From Sulfurimonas gotlandica GD1 (GTDB lineage: Bacteria; Campylobacterota; Campylobacteria; Campylobacterales; Sulfurimonadaceae), in the NCBI RefSeq assembly GCF_000242915.1, contig NZ_AFRZ01000001.1:2232001-2296000 (forward strand): DNA of 64,000 nucleotides, written 5' to 3'. The notes below the pieces were generated by a model that did not search any database, was not told the origin of the DNA, and saw nothing but the letters and a program-made list of their open reading frames with translations. This document shows positions 21,901-31,479 of this stretch, one piece after another. How positions within the stretch are numbered: the first letter of the stretch is position 1; each line of letters starts with the position of its first letter. Position numbers and translations under genes: made by a program.

Positions 21901-23715
21901 TTATTTTTTCAGTTTTCTTACAATAATATCTGCACGATTGTTTAACTCGATTGAGTCATCGCTTTCATTACTAAACATTGGAGCTGTGTCAGCTTTAGAA
22001 TGCAATACTATGAAATCAACATTCGCACCAGCTTCAGTAAGTTTTGTTTTTATTGTCTCTGCTCTTTGCTGTGAAAGTTGAAGTAATTGTTCTTCAGTCA
22101 TCTTTTCATCTTCAACATTACCTAAAACATCAAACTTAAGGTTATCCCAGCCATATGGTTGAATCTGAGTAATCAGTTTGTTAAGTCTGTCTTGCCCAGC
22201 TCCAGTTAGGTTAGCACTGCCGTCTTCAAATAAGAAACCGCTATATCTTTCAATACGCTTAGTATCTTCATACACAAATTTACAACCGAAAATATTGCGC
22301 ATCTCTGTAGATAGTGAGTTATTACAGATATCTTCTTCATCTACGATAAGGTCTCTATCTCTATCGAACGCTATTGGAAGGGCATCCTCATTTTTAGGTG
22401 TTTCACCTACAAGTCCAACATTTGAATAAACAATATCAGTATTTCCGATAACAGTTGGTACTAGTGTCCCCATAGCATCTAGGATTCTATATTTTGCAAA
22501 AAGCATACTGTACTCAGTGTTGATGATTTGGGATTTTGCACCGATGAAGTCATTTTGTGCAGCAAGTAGGTCAAGCAGTGAACGACGACCTAAATCATAC
22601 TCTTTTGCATAAAGAGTAAGAGTTTTTAGAGAGAATTTTTTATAATCATTAAGATGATTCAATTGGTCAGCTAGTTTTTCATTAGCTGCCCATGAAAGAT
22701 TAAGACCTTCTATAACTTCTCTTCTTAGAGTGTTTTTCAACTCTACTTCTTGATGGATTGTACTTACACTTTTTTGTAGTGCCGCTTCATCCGCAAAACC
22801 ATTGAAAAAGTTGTATGTTAAAAATGCCATTGCACGGAAACGGTCGTCTTCTCCCTCTACTGCGCTTAGGTTTTTGTTCATAGCTTGAGATATTTCTATG
22901 TCTAAATGAGGATAAAAAGGAGATTTTTTCTCTTTGTATGTAGCTTGAGCAAGTTTGATATTGTACTTACTTACTAAAAGTGATGGATTGTTTTGCATAG
23001 CGTATTGTGCTGCGTCTTCTATAGTGGCAGGAAGTGCTACATTAAGTTCCGGTCTGGTCATCTCCTCTGGGTTCAGGTATCTTCCTAAAACTCTTTGCAT
23101 ACTGTAAGTAGCATCCATAAGTGTGTTTTCTTGAACAACATAGTTTGACTTTGCAAGTGAAAGAGATGATTCTATTTTATTTACTTCTGAAAGAGTAGTT
23201 AGACCTGCATCATAAAGTTTTTGTACTTTATTGAAAATTTCTTTGTTTATATCGATATTTGCTTTTGCAGTATCTAAAAGTTCTTTGTTCTTCATAACTT
23301 GAAGGTAACTGTTTACCATCGTAAATGAAGTGTCGTTAACTTTTTCTATATAGCTGTATGCTGCTGCTACAGTTCTATTTTCTTGTTGTTCTACTTGGTA
23401 CTTAGTCTCAAAACCCTTAAAAAGATTATGAGTGTATGTTAATGAGTTTTGATATACAGAAAAATCAAATGAAGCATCTGCTAAACCAGGTCTAGCACGT
23501 TTTTCAGTATGTTCTGTACCAACACCTAAAGATAGGTCAACTTTTGGGTAGTATCCAGATTTTGCACTTTTAATATCTTCTTTTGTAGCGTTGTAGTTCT
23601 TTAGTCTTTCAAGAACAATAGGGTTTGTTGATAAAACTTCATCAACTGTAAGTTTTAAATCCTGTGCACTTAAAGATGCGACTACTGACAGAGCTAATAG
23701 TAATCTTTTTTTCAT
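21901..23715 (-). CDS. TolC-family outer-membrane factor fused to an OmpA-like domain
   Basis: The 604-residue protein begins with a signal peptide (MKKRLLLALSVVASLSAQ). It has the two TolC halves in residues about 20-425, with tell-tale ends such as YDLGRRSLLDLLAAQNDFIGAKSQIINTEYSMLFAKYRILDAMG. A linker with DRDRDLIVDEEDIC resembles a calcium-binding repeat. The C-terminal 110 residues form an OmpA-like fold (LTGAGQDRLNKLITQIQPYG ... LSQQRAETIKTKLTEAGANVDFIV ... RADIIV). The TolC part is the outer-membrane exit duct; the OmpA part probably holds it to peptidoglycan. It is the first gene of the secretion operon. Confidence 0.9.
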   Translation of the reverse strand: MKKRLLLALSVVASLSAQDLKLTVDEVLSTNPIVLERLKNYNATKEDIKSAKSGYYPKVDLSLGVGTEHTEKRARPGLADASFDFSVYQNSLTYTHNLFKGFETKYQVEQQENRTVAAAYSYIEKVNDTSFTMVNSYLQVMKNKELLDTAKANIDINKEIFNKVQKLYDAGLTTLSEVNKIESSLSLAKSNYVVQENTLMDATYSMQRVLGRYLNPEEMTRPELNVALPATIEDAAQYAMQNNPSLLVSKYNIKLAQATYKEKKSPFYPHLDIEISQAMNKNLSAVEGEDDRFRAMAFLTYNFFNGFADEAALQKSVSTIHQEVELKNTLRREVIEGLNLSWAANEKLADQLNHLNDYKKFSLKTLTLYAKEYDLGRRSLLDLLAAQNDFIGAKSQIINTEYSMLFAKYRILDAMGTLVPTVIGNTDIVYSNVGLVGETPKNEDALPIAFDRDRDLIVDEEDICNNSLSTEMRNIFGCKFVYEDTKRIERYSGFLFEDGSANLTGAGQDRLNKLITQIQPYGWDNLKFDVLGNVEDEKMTEEQLLQLSQQRAETIKTKLTEAGANVDFIVLHSKADTAPMFSNESDDSIELNNRADIIVRKLKK

Positions 23716-23761
23716 TTTCTTCCCTTATTTTAGTAGTATTTGTATTTAATTATTTTTTTTA

Positions 23762-23797
23762 CTTAATTATAGCCTAAAAAGATTGACTATAATTAAG
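23762..23797 (-). promoter_or_regulatory. inverted repeat and promoter between ompA-like and secretion genes
   Basis: Perfect 11-bp arms CTTAATTATAG (23762-23772) and CTATAATTAAG (23787-23797) flank a 14-nt loop. On the minus strand the second arm read contains TATAAT, usable as a -10 for the secretion operon, while the whole could end ompA-like transcription. Either role, or both, is possible. Confidence 0.45.
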
Positions 23798-23826
23798 CTC
23801 TTATTTTAAACTTAACATTTTTATAA

Positions 23827-24591
23827 CTATTGAAGTAGTTCTACTTCAATACGACGGTTTTCTGCACGTCCTGTTTTAGTCGTGTTATCAGCGATCGGGT
23901 TAGCTTCACCTTTTCCTATAGCAGTCATTCTCGTAGTTTTAATTCCATAACGAGATAGAGCTTCTTTTACAGCATTTGCACGGTTTTGTGAAAGTGTTTT
24001 GTTTGCTGCTGCACTACCGATGCTATCTGTGTATCCATAGATGAGTATTTGATATCCAGGATTTTCTTTTAAGAATAGTGCAAAGTTTTGAAGATCGTTA
24101 ACAAGTTCTTCTGAAACATTGTACTTGCTTGGTGCAAAGTTTACTTTAAGTGTCGCAGTCTGTGGACAACCATAACCATCAACAACAAAGTCTTTACTCG
24201 TATCAGGACATTTGTCTTTTGAATCTACAATCCCATCATCATCACTGTCTAGCTCACAGCCCCTGTAGTCAACTTTAGTTCCTGCAGGAGTGTTAGGACA
24301 TTTATCATCTGTATCTGGAACACCATCTTTATCTGAGTCAAGTTTAATCATACAACCACTTGCATCTACTTTTTCACCTGCTTGAGTGTTTGGACATTTG
24401 TCATCACGATCTAGTACACCGTCAGAATCACCATCAAGCTGTGCTTCTTCAACAGCTTTTACTACTGGTGCTTCTTCAACTGCTATTGGCTGAATGTAGG
24501 CAAATTCGCTATCTATTTTTGGTGTAACTTCGGATGCATTTAGCGAGAATACAAATAGAGATAGAATTAACGAAGTTTTTATGTATTTCAT
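23827..24591 (-). CDS. OmpA-family protein with calcium-binding TSP3 repeats
   Basis: I start this gene at 24591, where an AAGGAAG ribosome binding site precedes a normal signal peptide (MKYIKTSLILSLFVFSLNAS); the frame extends to 24648. Three repeats of the form DSDxDGVxDxxDKCPNT (about residues 55-145) are thrombospondin type 3-like Ca2+ sites with paired cysteines. The C-terminal OmpA domain has the peptidoglycan-binding NKTLSQNRANAVKEAL and GRAENRRIEVELLQ segments. The protein probably ties the outer membrane to the wall. It lies beside the secretion operon but is separated by its own inverted repeat. Confidence 0.92.
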   Translation of the reverse strand: MKYIKTSLILSLFVFSLNASEVTPKIDSEFAYIQPIAVEEAPVVKAVEEAQLDGDSDGVLDRDDKCPNTQAGEKVDASGCMIKLDSDKDGVPDTDDKCPNTPAGTKVDYRGCELDSDDDGIVDSKDKCPDTSKDFVVDGYGCPQTATLKVNFAPSKYNVSEELVNDLQNFALFLKENPGYQILIYGYTDSIGSAAANKTLSQNRANAVKEALSRYGIKTTRMTAIGKGEANPIADNTTKTGRAENRRIEVELLQ

Positions 24592-24731
24592 TTTAATCTT
24601 CCTTCTTAGGTTTTTATATAAAACTAATTTAAGTATGTTAACTAACAAAAGTGAGTTAGTAGTGAGTTTTATGCATGGATTAATATTTCTAAACTAGAAA
24701 AAAGCAATTTTTATGCCCAAACCATTTATGA

Positions 24732-24737
24732 TATAAT
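24732..24737 (+). promoter_or_regulatory. candidate -10 box for the MutS7 gene
   Basis: TATAAT in the context ATGATATAATCTC lies 33 bp before the start codon at 24771, in the gap between the divergent ompA-like and mutS7 genes. No clear -35 hexamer is visible. Confidence 0.4.
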
Positions 24738-24770
24738 CTCAATAAATAAATAACAGTGGAAAAGTAATTA

Positions 24771-27700
24771 ATGCTCTCATCAGATGTAAGTTCTATATTA
24801 AACAACAAAGATAAATTATTAACTCAAATATATTTCGATTTACAGAGATATTTTGAAGATAAGTATGGATCAAATACTGTAGTTTTCATGGAGATAGGAA
24901 CTTTCTTTGAAGTATACGAAGTTAACAATGATGATGAGCAGGTGGGAAAAGCTAAAGAGATAGCTGAACTTTTAAACATCCAACTAACTAAGAAAAACAA
25001 AAACATCATAGAAAACTCTGACAAAAACCCACTTTTAGCAGGTGTACCTGCAGTCTCTTTTGAACGCTATCTAAGTCGTCTCATCCAAGAGCAAAAATAC
25101 ACTATAATCGTAGTGAAACAAAAGGGCAATCCGCCAAAGATAAGCAGATATATCTCACAAATTGTCTCACCTGGAACAAACTTTGATCATATAGTTGATA
25201 ACGATGACAACTACATAGCTTCAATACTAGTAGACTGTTATAGGGGCATTTACAATGTCGGTTACTCTGCCATAGATGTGACAACTGGTAAAACTTGGCT
25301 CTATGAGACACACGGAACAAGTGAAGATCCTTCATACGCACTTGATGAGATATTCAATCTTTTAAATATCTACCGTACTTCAGAAGTGGTTATTAGCTTT
25401 TTGGATGGAGTTCAAGATCCCAAGCATGTGGTTCAGTATTTAGAGATTGCAGAACATTATCACTACTCTGTAAATAACCAGCGACCAAAGGTGGACTTTC
25501 AGAACAAACTTTTTGCTGAAGTTTATCAGATTCAGTCACTACTTTCTCCCATAGAGCATCTGGACTTAGAACGCAATCCGATGATAACAGAATCTCTTGC
25601 TGTCTTAGTTCACTTTGTTATAGAACATGACATACACATAGTTCAAAAACTAAACCGTCCAAACCTTATAGATAACCGCCGTTTTATGTATCTAGGTAAC
25701 AATGCACTAGAGCAAGTAGGAATCATCTCTAAAGACAGAAATGAGTTTACACTTTTAAAGATGCTGGACAAGAGTGCAACGGCAATCGGGCGAAGGCTTT
25801 TAAAAGAGAGACTTCTAAATCCTATTATGGAAAAAGATGAGTTGGAACGTCGTTATAACCTGATAGAGAGAGTATCATCTCACACAAGGTTTTTAGACGA
25901 GACTATGCGCGGAGTTTATGACCTTGAGAGACTCTCCCGCAGACTAAACCTCGGACGTCTACATCCATTTGAGATGAACCATGTTTTTGAGTCTATGGTT
26001 AGTGTAAAAGATCTGATGGGGTATGTGAAAAAACATAAGATTCAGAAGACTCCTTTTCATGAGTCAGAGCTTGATGAGTTTTTAAGAGATATAAGCAAGA
26101 GTATAGACCTTGATGTTTCCCGCCGTTTTACAAATGCAACCGTAGATGAAAACTTCCTTATGAGCGGAGTAGATGAAGCAGTAGATATTTTGGTAGAGCA
26201 AAACGCTACGATGCTCATAGCTTTTGAAGATATCATGAGTAAGATAGAGGCTCTTCTTGAAGCTTCAAATGCAAGTTCATCAAGTCGTCTTGTATCTTTG
26301 GGTGTTTTAGAAAAAGAGGGTTACTATATCTCTTTGAGTAAAAACCGTTACTCTATGATAGAGAGCGAGTTTAAAAACCATGAAGACTTTCAAGAGTTCA
26401 ATGTTAAAAAACTTACAAACAGCGTAAAAATAACATCTCCATTTACAGATACGCTCTCAGATAAGATCATGAAAAACCGCAGAAAGATTGTGGTTTTAGT
26501 AAAAGACAGATATATCCAGCTTCAAGCTCTGTATGAGAGACGTTACTCTCTGCTTTTCTCTCGTGTGATTGCTTATGTTGCAGATTTGGATGTTGGTGTG
26601 AGTTCATCTAAGGTGTCTCAGGAATACAAACACTCAAGACCGATGATAGTAGATGTAAAAGACGATGAAAACTTTATGCAGGTTATGCAGCTTCGTCATC
26701 CACTCATAGAAGTTCAAGAACGTGGCGGCATCTACGTACCAAACGACATAGTAATGGGAAATCGTGATTATATGGACTTACCACATCCTGAGACTGTTAT
26801 GCTAGAAGTCGGTGTACATGACGGACATGAGATAAACGGCGTTCTTCTTTACGGTATCAACTCTAGTGGAAAGTCTTCGCTTATGAAGAGTATCGGTATA
26901 GCAGTTCTGATGGCTCAGTCGGGCTTTTTTGTAAGTGCTGCTGTTATGAAGTTCTCTCTTTTTGACTCTATATTTACAAGAATCGTCTCAAAAGACAACC
27001 TAGCAAAAGGGCTTTCAACTTTCGCAGTAGAGATGCTAGAGCTTAAAAATATATTTAACCGTGCAACTGTTCGCTCACTCATACTTGGTGATGAGATAAG
27101 TCATGGAACTGAGACACTTTCAGGTGTTGCCATAGTCTCTAGTGCCATCATAAAACTCTCACGTCTTCGCTCACTTTTTCTCTTTGCAACTCACTTGCAT
27201 CAGCTCTCAACTATGAAAGAGATTACTACTCTTAACAACGTAGTAGACTTGCATCTAAGTGTAGAGTATGATGAAGAAAAAGATGCACTTCTGTTTAACA
27301 GAGTTTTACAATCTGGAAGTGGTAGTAGCATCTACGGTCTGGAGTTTGCTAAGTCTCTTCACATGGATGCAGAGTTTCTTGACATTGCGAACAAGATAAG
27401 AAAACGACTTGCAAATGACTTTGATGAGCTGGAACTGCTTGTGAAGAAAAAGAAAAGCAAGTACAACAAAGATCTATATGTAACTAAGTGTGTAATATGT
27501 GGAGCAGTGGCAGAAGATGTGCACCACATCTCACAACGCTCACTTGCTGATAAAGCCGGTTTCATAGGTCACTTTCACAAGGACAACAAACACAACCTTG
27601 TACCACTATGTAAAGAACACCACAACGACATACACAACGGAAAACTTCGTGTTGATGGTTTCATGATGACTTCAAACGGACTTGAACTTCAGTTTGAAGA

Positions 27701-27803
27701 GCAAATGAAAAAGCCTAAAACTGCTGAGGTAAACGAGCCGGAGATAAATGAGCCAAAAGCTAAAGACGCATCTGATGAATTTGTTTTGGATGATTGGGAT
27801 TAA
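24771..27803 (+). CDS. mutS7: MutS7-type mismatch-repair homologue with C-terminal HNH nuclease
   Basis: The 1,010-residue protein has an N-terminal MutS domain I ([13 protein letters not shown] near 40-53), connector and lever regions, and an ATPase with Walker [10 protein letters not shown] (about 694-702), [13 protein letters not shown] (Walker B) and [10 protein letters not shown]. At the end is an HNH zinc nuclease: CVIC (907-910), VHHIS, then [13 protein letters not shown]. This ABC-MutS plus HNH layout is the MutS7 subfamily known from Campylobacterota, marine giant viruses and octocoral mitochondria. It probably recognises mismatches and cuts the strand itself, so a separate MutL nuclease may not be needed. 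It is transcribed alone. Confidence 0.9.
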   Translation: MLSSDVSSILNNKDKLLTQIYFDLQRYFEDKYGSNTVVFMEIGTFFEVYEVNNDDEQVGKAKEIAELLNIQLTKKNKNIIENSDKNPLLAGVPAVSFERYLSRLIQEQKYTIIVVKQKGNPPKISRYISQIVSPGTNFDHIVDNDDNYIASILVDCYRGIYNVGYSAIDVTTGKTWLYETHGTSEDPSYALDEIFNLLNIYRTSEVVISFLDGVQDPKHVVQYLEIAEHYHYSVNNQRPKVDFQNKLFAEVYQIQSLLSPIEHLDLERNPMITESLAVLVHFVIEHDIHIVQKLNRPNLIDNRRFMYLGNNALEQVGIISKDRNEFTLLKMLDKSATAIGRRLLKERLLNPIMEKDELERRYNLIERVSSHTRFLDETMRGVYDLERLSRRLNLGRLHPFEMNHVFESMVSVKDLMGYVKKHKIQKTPFHESELDEFLRDISKSIDLDVSRRFTNATVDENFLMSGVDEAVDILVEQNATMLIAFEDIMSKIEALLEASNASSSSRLVSLGVLEKEGYYISLSKNRYSMIESEFKNHEDFQEFNVKKLTNSVKITSPFTDTLSDKIMKNRRKIVVLVKDRYIQLQALYERRYSLLFSRVIAYVADLDVGVSSSKVSQEYKHSRPMIVDVKDDENFMQVMQLRHPLIEVQERGGIYVPNDIVMGNRDYMDLPHPETVMLEVGVHDGHEINGVLLYGINSSGKSSLMKSIGIAVLMAQSGFFVSAAVMKFSLFDSIFTRIVSKDNLAKGLSTFAVEMLELKNIFNRATVRSLILGDEISHGTETLSGVAIVSSAIIKLSRLRSLFLFATHLHQLSTMKEITTLNNVVDLHLSVEYDEEKDALLFNRVLQSGSGSSIYGLEFAKSLHMDAEFLDIANKIRKRLANDFDELELLVKKKKSKYNKDLYVTKCVICGAVAEDVHHISQRSLADKAGFIGHFHKDNKHNLVPLCKEHHNDIHNGKLRVDGFMMTSNGLELQFEEQMKKPKTAEVNEPEINEPKAKDASDEFVLDDWD

Positions 27804-27824
27804 AATATTATCGTAATGTTTTAG

Positions 27825-29051
27825 TTAAATTTTTTTATAAATATATTTCATTAATGACGAACCTAAAATAGCTATTGCTAAGATTTCTTCTTTTTCTTTT
27901 TTAGTTAGTTCTCTATTGTCTTTAATTTGACCTCTATGAGCAATGTCATTTCTAAGTTTTCTTAGCCAATTGATTTTGCTAATCAATTCTTTTTCAATAG
28001 GTGTTAAATTATTGCTTTTACATATTAGTGAGAGTAAATGATTTAATTGATGTCCATAAGTTGCACCAGTAACTAAAAAATCTTCTACACTTTTTTTACC
28101 TTTGTTACTATCATTGTCTTTAACAAACTCTTTAAAGCAAATTTGGTTACATAATAGTTCTAGCGTTCTATTAGCATTCATAATTAGTTCTAATGGCTTG
28201 TTATCAATATAGTTATCCATAGCTTGAAGTAAATTAATATCTGAAATATCATCTTCTTCAAATAATATCCATTGTACAGATATTGATAAGCTATCTTCTC
28301 TTTCTGAAGGAATTATTTCCTTAAAAATATTAGAAGGAAAAAAGCTAAATATATTATTGTTAATTTCTTGCATATGACGAGGATTATTTGACATAAGTTT
28401 TAATGGAAATAAATTTCCAGATGGTGTTAAATTCATATCTAATATATTTGCATCTTTTGGTATTCCCATTTCTTCAAAATAAATATCATTGATTTGATTT
28501 TTTTTCATTAAAATCGTTCCAATATTTGTTTGAGAACCTAAAGTTTTATAAACCTCATTGAAAGCATTGTATTTAACAACTTCAATAAGCATTTTTAACA
28601 TTTTTATTTGCTCATTAATAGAACTATTAGCTGTACATTGAATACAATCTATATTATTTCTAAGACAGTACATGTCTTTTAAAATATGTACACCAAATAT
28701 ATTGTCTAGAGTTGGTTCATAATCCCTACATTTAGGGCAAGTATATTCCTTTAGATTGTCTGATATTGATTGAGTGAAACCTAATGGGTATTTTGTATTG
28801 AAATTTGCTTTTCTTTCTGTTTTTTGTTGTTTCAAAAACTGCTCTGATTTGACTTTTTCTTCTTCAATTTTTTCAATATTTGGTATATATTTACCGTCAA
28901 CTTTTTCTAACTTATAGTACCTATAAAATTTCTTATCTTTATCTTGCTCAAAATTTGATAGTTCTTCAAAGTCATCATGTTGGTTTGTAGCACTTATTAA
29001 AGAACCTTCACTATTAAGTTTTCCATATCCAAACATGTTGTTTATCTCCAA
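27825..29051 (-). CDS. uncharacterised zinc protein with a C-terminal HEPN-like motif
   Basis: The family is not recognised. The 408-residue protein has cysteine pairs CPKC (105-108) and CIQC (136-139) plus C129, which suggests a zinc ribbon split by an insertion. The C-terminal helical part ends with INWLRKLRNDIAHRG. RNDIAH (367-372) fits the R-x4-H signature of HEPN domains, many of which are RNases in toxin or defence systems. It has no signal peptide. The gene is strongly AT-rich compared with mutS7, stands alone between a convergent and a divergent neighbour, and may have been acquired by transfer. No antitoxin-like partner is adjacent. Confidence 0.5.
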   Translation of the reverse strand: MEINNMFGYGKLNSEGSLISATNQHDDFEELSNFEQDKDKKFYRYYKLEKVDGKYIPNIEKIEEEKVKSEQFLKQQKTERKANFNTKYPLGFTQSISDNLKEYTCPKCRDYEPTLDNIFGVHILKDMYCLRNNIDCIQCTANSSINEQIKMLKMLIEVVKYNAFNEVYKTLGSQTNIGTILMKKNQINDIYFEEMGIPKDANILDMNLTPSGNLFPLKLMSNNPRHMQEINNNIFSFFPSNIFKEIIPSEREDSLSISVQWILFEEDDISDINLLQAMDNYIDNKPLELIMNANRTLELLCNQICFKEFVKDNDSNKGKKSVEDFLVTGATYGHQLNHLLSLICKSNNLTPIEKELISKINWLRKLRNDIAHRGQIKDNRELTKKEKEEILAIAILGSSLMKYIYKKI

Positions 29052-29193
29052 ATACTATAATTCACAAATAGTACTATTTTTTAGATTAAAGGTTCATCCC
29101 TATATTTAGTCTCCACTTTTAAACCGAAAATCAATCAAAAGTCTTTTATAATCAAAAAAGTGTATAATTACTTTTTTTAGACAAGGAATAAAT

Positions 29194-29544
29194 ATGAAAA
29201 AATTAATAATATTAGCGACTATAGCGCTGACTTTGATGTTTAGCGGATGTACACAAGAGACACAAAACAAGATAGGTAGAAGCATCCAGAACTGGACAGG
29301 GACTGACGGTGTGCTTGATATCTATATGGGTGATAAACTTGTGAAGAGATTCATTAAAATTGACAAGCTTTCAACTGCTGAAGCTACGCAAGGAAACAAC
29401 CCAAGAACATACAGATATGGTTACGGTGTACTAGATTCAAACCAAAATTTGAAGGTAGATGCTGGAGAGAAAAAGCTTTACTTTGAGATAAGTGATTACT
29501 CTACTTCATACATCTTTTACGATAATCCAGGTGCTGAGAAATAG
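29194..29544 (+). CDS. small lipoprotein of unknown function
   Basis: The 116-residue protein has a signal peptide with a lipobox (LMFSGC, Cys at residue 19), so it should be lipid-anchored in the envelope. The mature part is compact, with LDIYMGDKLVKRFIKIDKLSTAEATQGNNPRTYRYGYGVLDSN. I do not recognise the family. It abuts dapE with no gap, and a likely -10 (TATAAT) lies near 29163, so it leads this operon. Confidence 0.75.
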   Translation: MKKLIILATIALTLMFSGCTQETQNKIGRSIQNWTGTDGVLDIYMGDKLVKRFIKIDKLSTAEATQGNNPRTYRYGYGVLDSNQNLKVDAGEKKLYFEISDYSTSYIFYDNPGAEK

Positions 29545-30642
29545 ATGAATATAATAGAACTTTTTAAATACTTAGTAGAGCAAAAAAGTGAGACACCGGA
29601 TGATGGTGGGCTACTAGACTTTATAGAAAACTACTTACCAGATTTTACTGCTGTGCGTGTTGACGAGGAAGATGTAAAAAATCTTTTTATCTACAAGAAG
29701 TTTGGAGAGGGTGAGCATCTATGTTTTGCAGGACACGTTGATGTTGTTCCTGCCGGAAAAGGTTGGGACACTGACCCTTATGAGGCAGTAGAAAAAGACG
29801 GATACATCTTTGGTCGCGGTACTCAAGATATGAAAAGTGGAGTAGCGGCATTTACTCAGGCTGTTAAAGAAGCTGAAAACTTCAACGGCACACTATCTCT
29901 TTTACTTACTTCAGACGAAGAGGGTGATGCTATAAACGGAACTGTAAAAGTTTTAGAGTACTTAAAAGAAAACTCAATGCTACCAGATGCTGTAGTAGTT
30001 GCAGAGCCGACATGTGAAGACAGGTTTGGAGATGCCATCAAAGTAGGGCGCAGAGGTTCTATTAACGGTTACATTACTTTAAAAGGAAAGCAGGGTCATG
30101 CTGCATATCCCGAAAAGGCTATCAATCCCATCCACAACATCGCACCTAGACTTTTAGGTATGGCCGGTGTGAACCTTGACAACGGAGATGAGTTTTTTAG
30201 TCCTAGTAAGTTTGTAGTTACAGACATTCGTTCTGGGATGCAGGTTACAAATGTAACTCCAAACCATCTTGATATGATGTTCAATGTTAGAAATACAACT
30301 CTTACAACTCAAAAAGAAGTTACAGAGTTTGTAGCTTCTAACTTAGACGGTTTAGACTATGATCTAAAGCTGACACAAGGCTCGTACCCATTTAAAACTG
30401 ACACAGATACAAAACTTGTCAGAAAGATAGATGAAGCCATAGAAAGCGTTACAGGTATCAAGCCGAAGCACTCAACAGCAGGTGGAACTTCAGATGCAAG
30501 GTTTATATCTCCTATGGGTATAGATGTTGTGGAGTTTGGTGTTATCAATGACACTATTCACGCGGTTAATGAGAGAACAACTGTTAAGGAAGTTCAAGAA
30601 CTATACCAAATCTTTAAAAATTTGATCAGTAACTGGAAGTAG
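29545..30642 (+). CDS. dapE: succinyl-diaminopimelate desuccinylase
   Basis: DapE hydrolyses N-succinyl-L,L-diaminopimelate in the lysine and peptidoglycan precursor pathway. The 365-residue protein has the M20 metallopeptidase blocks: GHVDVVPAGKGWDTDPY (H64, D66), GRGTQDMKSG (bridging D95), the catalytic pair SDEEGDAINGT (E125, E126), VAEPT, and a C-terminal GGTSDARFIS segment. The length is usual for DapE. It begins directly after the lipoprotein stop codon and 10 bp before the thioredoxin-like gene. Confidence 0.95.
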   Translation: MNIIELFKYLVEQKSETPDDGGLLDFIENYLPDFTAVRVDEEDVKNLFIYKKFGEGEHLCFAGHVDVVPAGKGWDTDPYEAVEKDGYIFGRGTQDMKSGVAAFTQAVKEAENFNGTLSLLLTSDEEGDAINGTVKVLEYLKENSMLPDAVVVAEPTCEDRFGDAIKVGRRGSINGYITLKGKQGHAAYPEKAINPIHNIAPRLLGMAGVNLDNGDEFFSPSKFVVTDIRSGMQVTNVTPNHLDMMFNVRNTTLTTQKEVTEFVASNLDGLDYDLKLTQGSYPFKTDTDTKLVRKIDEAIESVTGIKPKHSTAGGTSDARFISPMGIDVVEFGVINDTIHAVNERTTVKEVQELYQIFKNLISNWK

Positions 30643-30652
30643 GGAAATATAT

Positions 30653-31072
30653 ATGAAACATTTGTTTTTAATGCTAGTCCTGATTTCAATTCTATGGAGT
30701 GCAGAGCTTGATTGGTCAAATGATTATGAAGCGTCACTTGAAGTTGCAAAAAAAGAGAACAAGCATCTTTACGTGCTCGTTACTTCATCAACTTGTCGTT
30801 GGTGCAGAAAATTTGAAAGCACAACTTTGCAAAATGAAAAAGTTTTGAAGATGCTTAACGAAAAGTATGTTTTAGTTCATGCAGATAGGGACATAGATGA
30901 TTTACCTTCATGGTTTAATGTAAAAAGAGTTCCAAAACATTATTTTGTAACTTCAAAAGGTGAGGAGATTTACTCATTTGTAGGTTACTGGGATGAGTTG
31001 GACTTTAGATCGTTTTTAGGTGATGTAGATAAAGAATATGAAAAGAAAATAAAACAAGGAATTATAAAATGA
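30653..31072 (+). CDS. periplasmic thioredoxin-like protein
   Basis: The 139-residue protein has an N-terminal signal segment (MKHLFLMLVLISILWSAEL) and a thioredoxin fold with a CRWC active site (C48, C51) followed by RKFESTTLQNEKVLKML and the cis-Pro block VKRVPKHYFVTSKGEEI. It probably reduces or exchanges disulphides in the periplasm. It overlaps the RidA gene start by 4 bp. Confidence 0.85.
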   Translation: MKHLFLMLVLISILWSAELDWSNDYEASLEVAKKENKHLYVLVTSSTCRWCRKFESTTLQNEKVLKMLNEKYVLVHADRDIDDLPSWFNVKRVPKHYFVTSKGEEIYSFVGYWDELDFRSFLGDVDKEYEKKIKQGIIK

Positions 31073-31449
31073 AGTTCGTACAAACAAGCAAAGCACCATC
31101 AGCAATAGGACCATATTCACAAGCAGTAGTAGCAAATGGAATGGTATACACTTCTGGACAGATTGCACTGACGCCAGAGGGTAGTGATGAGCTTTTAAGG
31201 GAAGATGTAGTTGTTCAGGCTGTTGCAGTTTTGAGAAATCTTGAAGCGGTACTAATTGAAGCAGGCAGTTCACTAGATAATGTTATAAAAACAACAATAT
31301 TTTTAGCAGATATGAATGATTTCGCACTTGTAAATGAAGTATATGCAGAAGCTTTCGGTTCACACAAGCCGGCTCGCTCAACAGTAGCTGTAAAAACTCT
31401 TCCTAAGAATGCTCTAGTAGAGATAGATGCGGTGGCTTTAGTAAAATAA
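31069..31449 (+). CDS. ridA: RidA-family imine/enamine deaminase
   Basis: The 126-residue protein matches RidA throughout: APSAIGPYSQAVVANGMVYTSGQI, then NLEAVLIEAGSSLDNVIKTTIFLADMNDF, and the signature KPARSTVAVKTLPKNALVEIDAVA. RidA hydrolyses reactive 2-aminoacrylate-type intermediates released by PLP enzymes. It is translationally coupled to the thioredoxin-like gene. The size is typical. Confidence 0.95.
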   Translation: MKFVQTSKAPSAIGPYSQAVVANGMVYTSGQIALTPEGSDELLREDVVVQAVAVLRNLEAVLIEAGSSLDNVIKTTIFLADMNDFALVNEVYAEAFGSHKPARSTVAVKTLPKNALVEIDAVALVK

Positions 31450-31479
31450 TCGTATAATCATCTAAATAAAGGAGATAAT

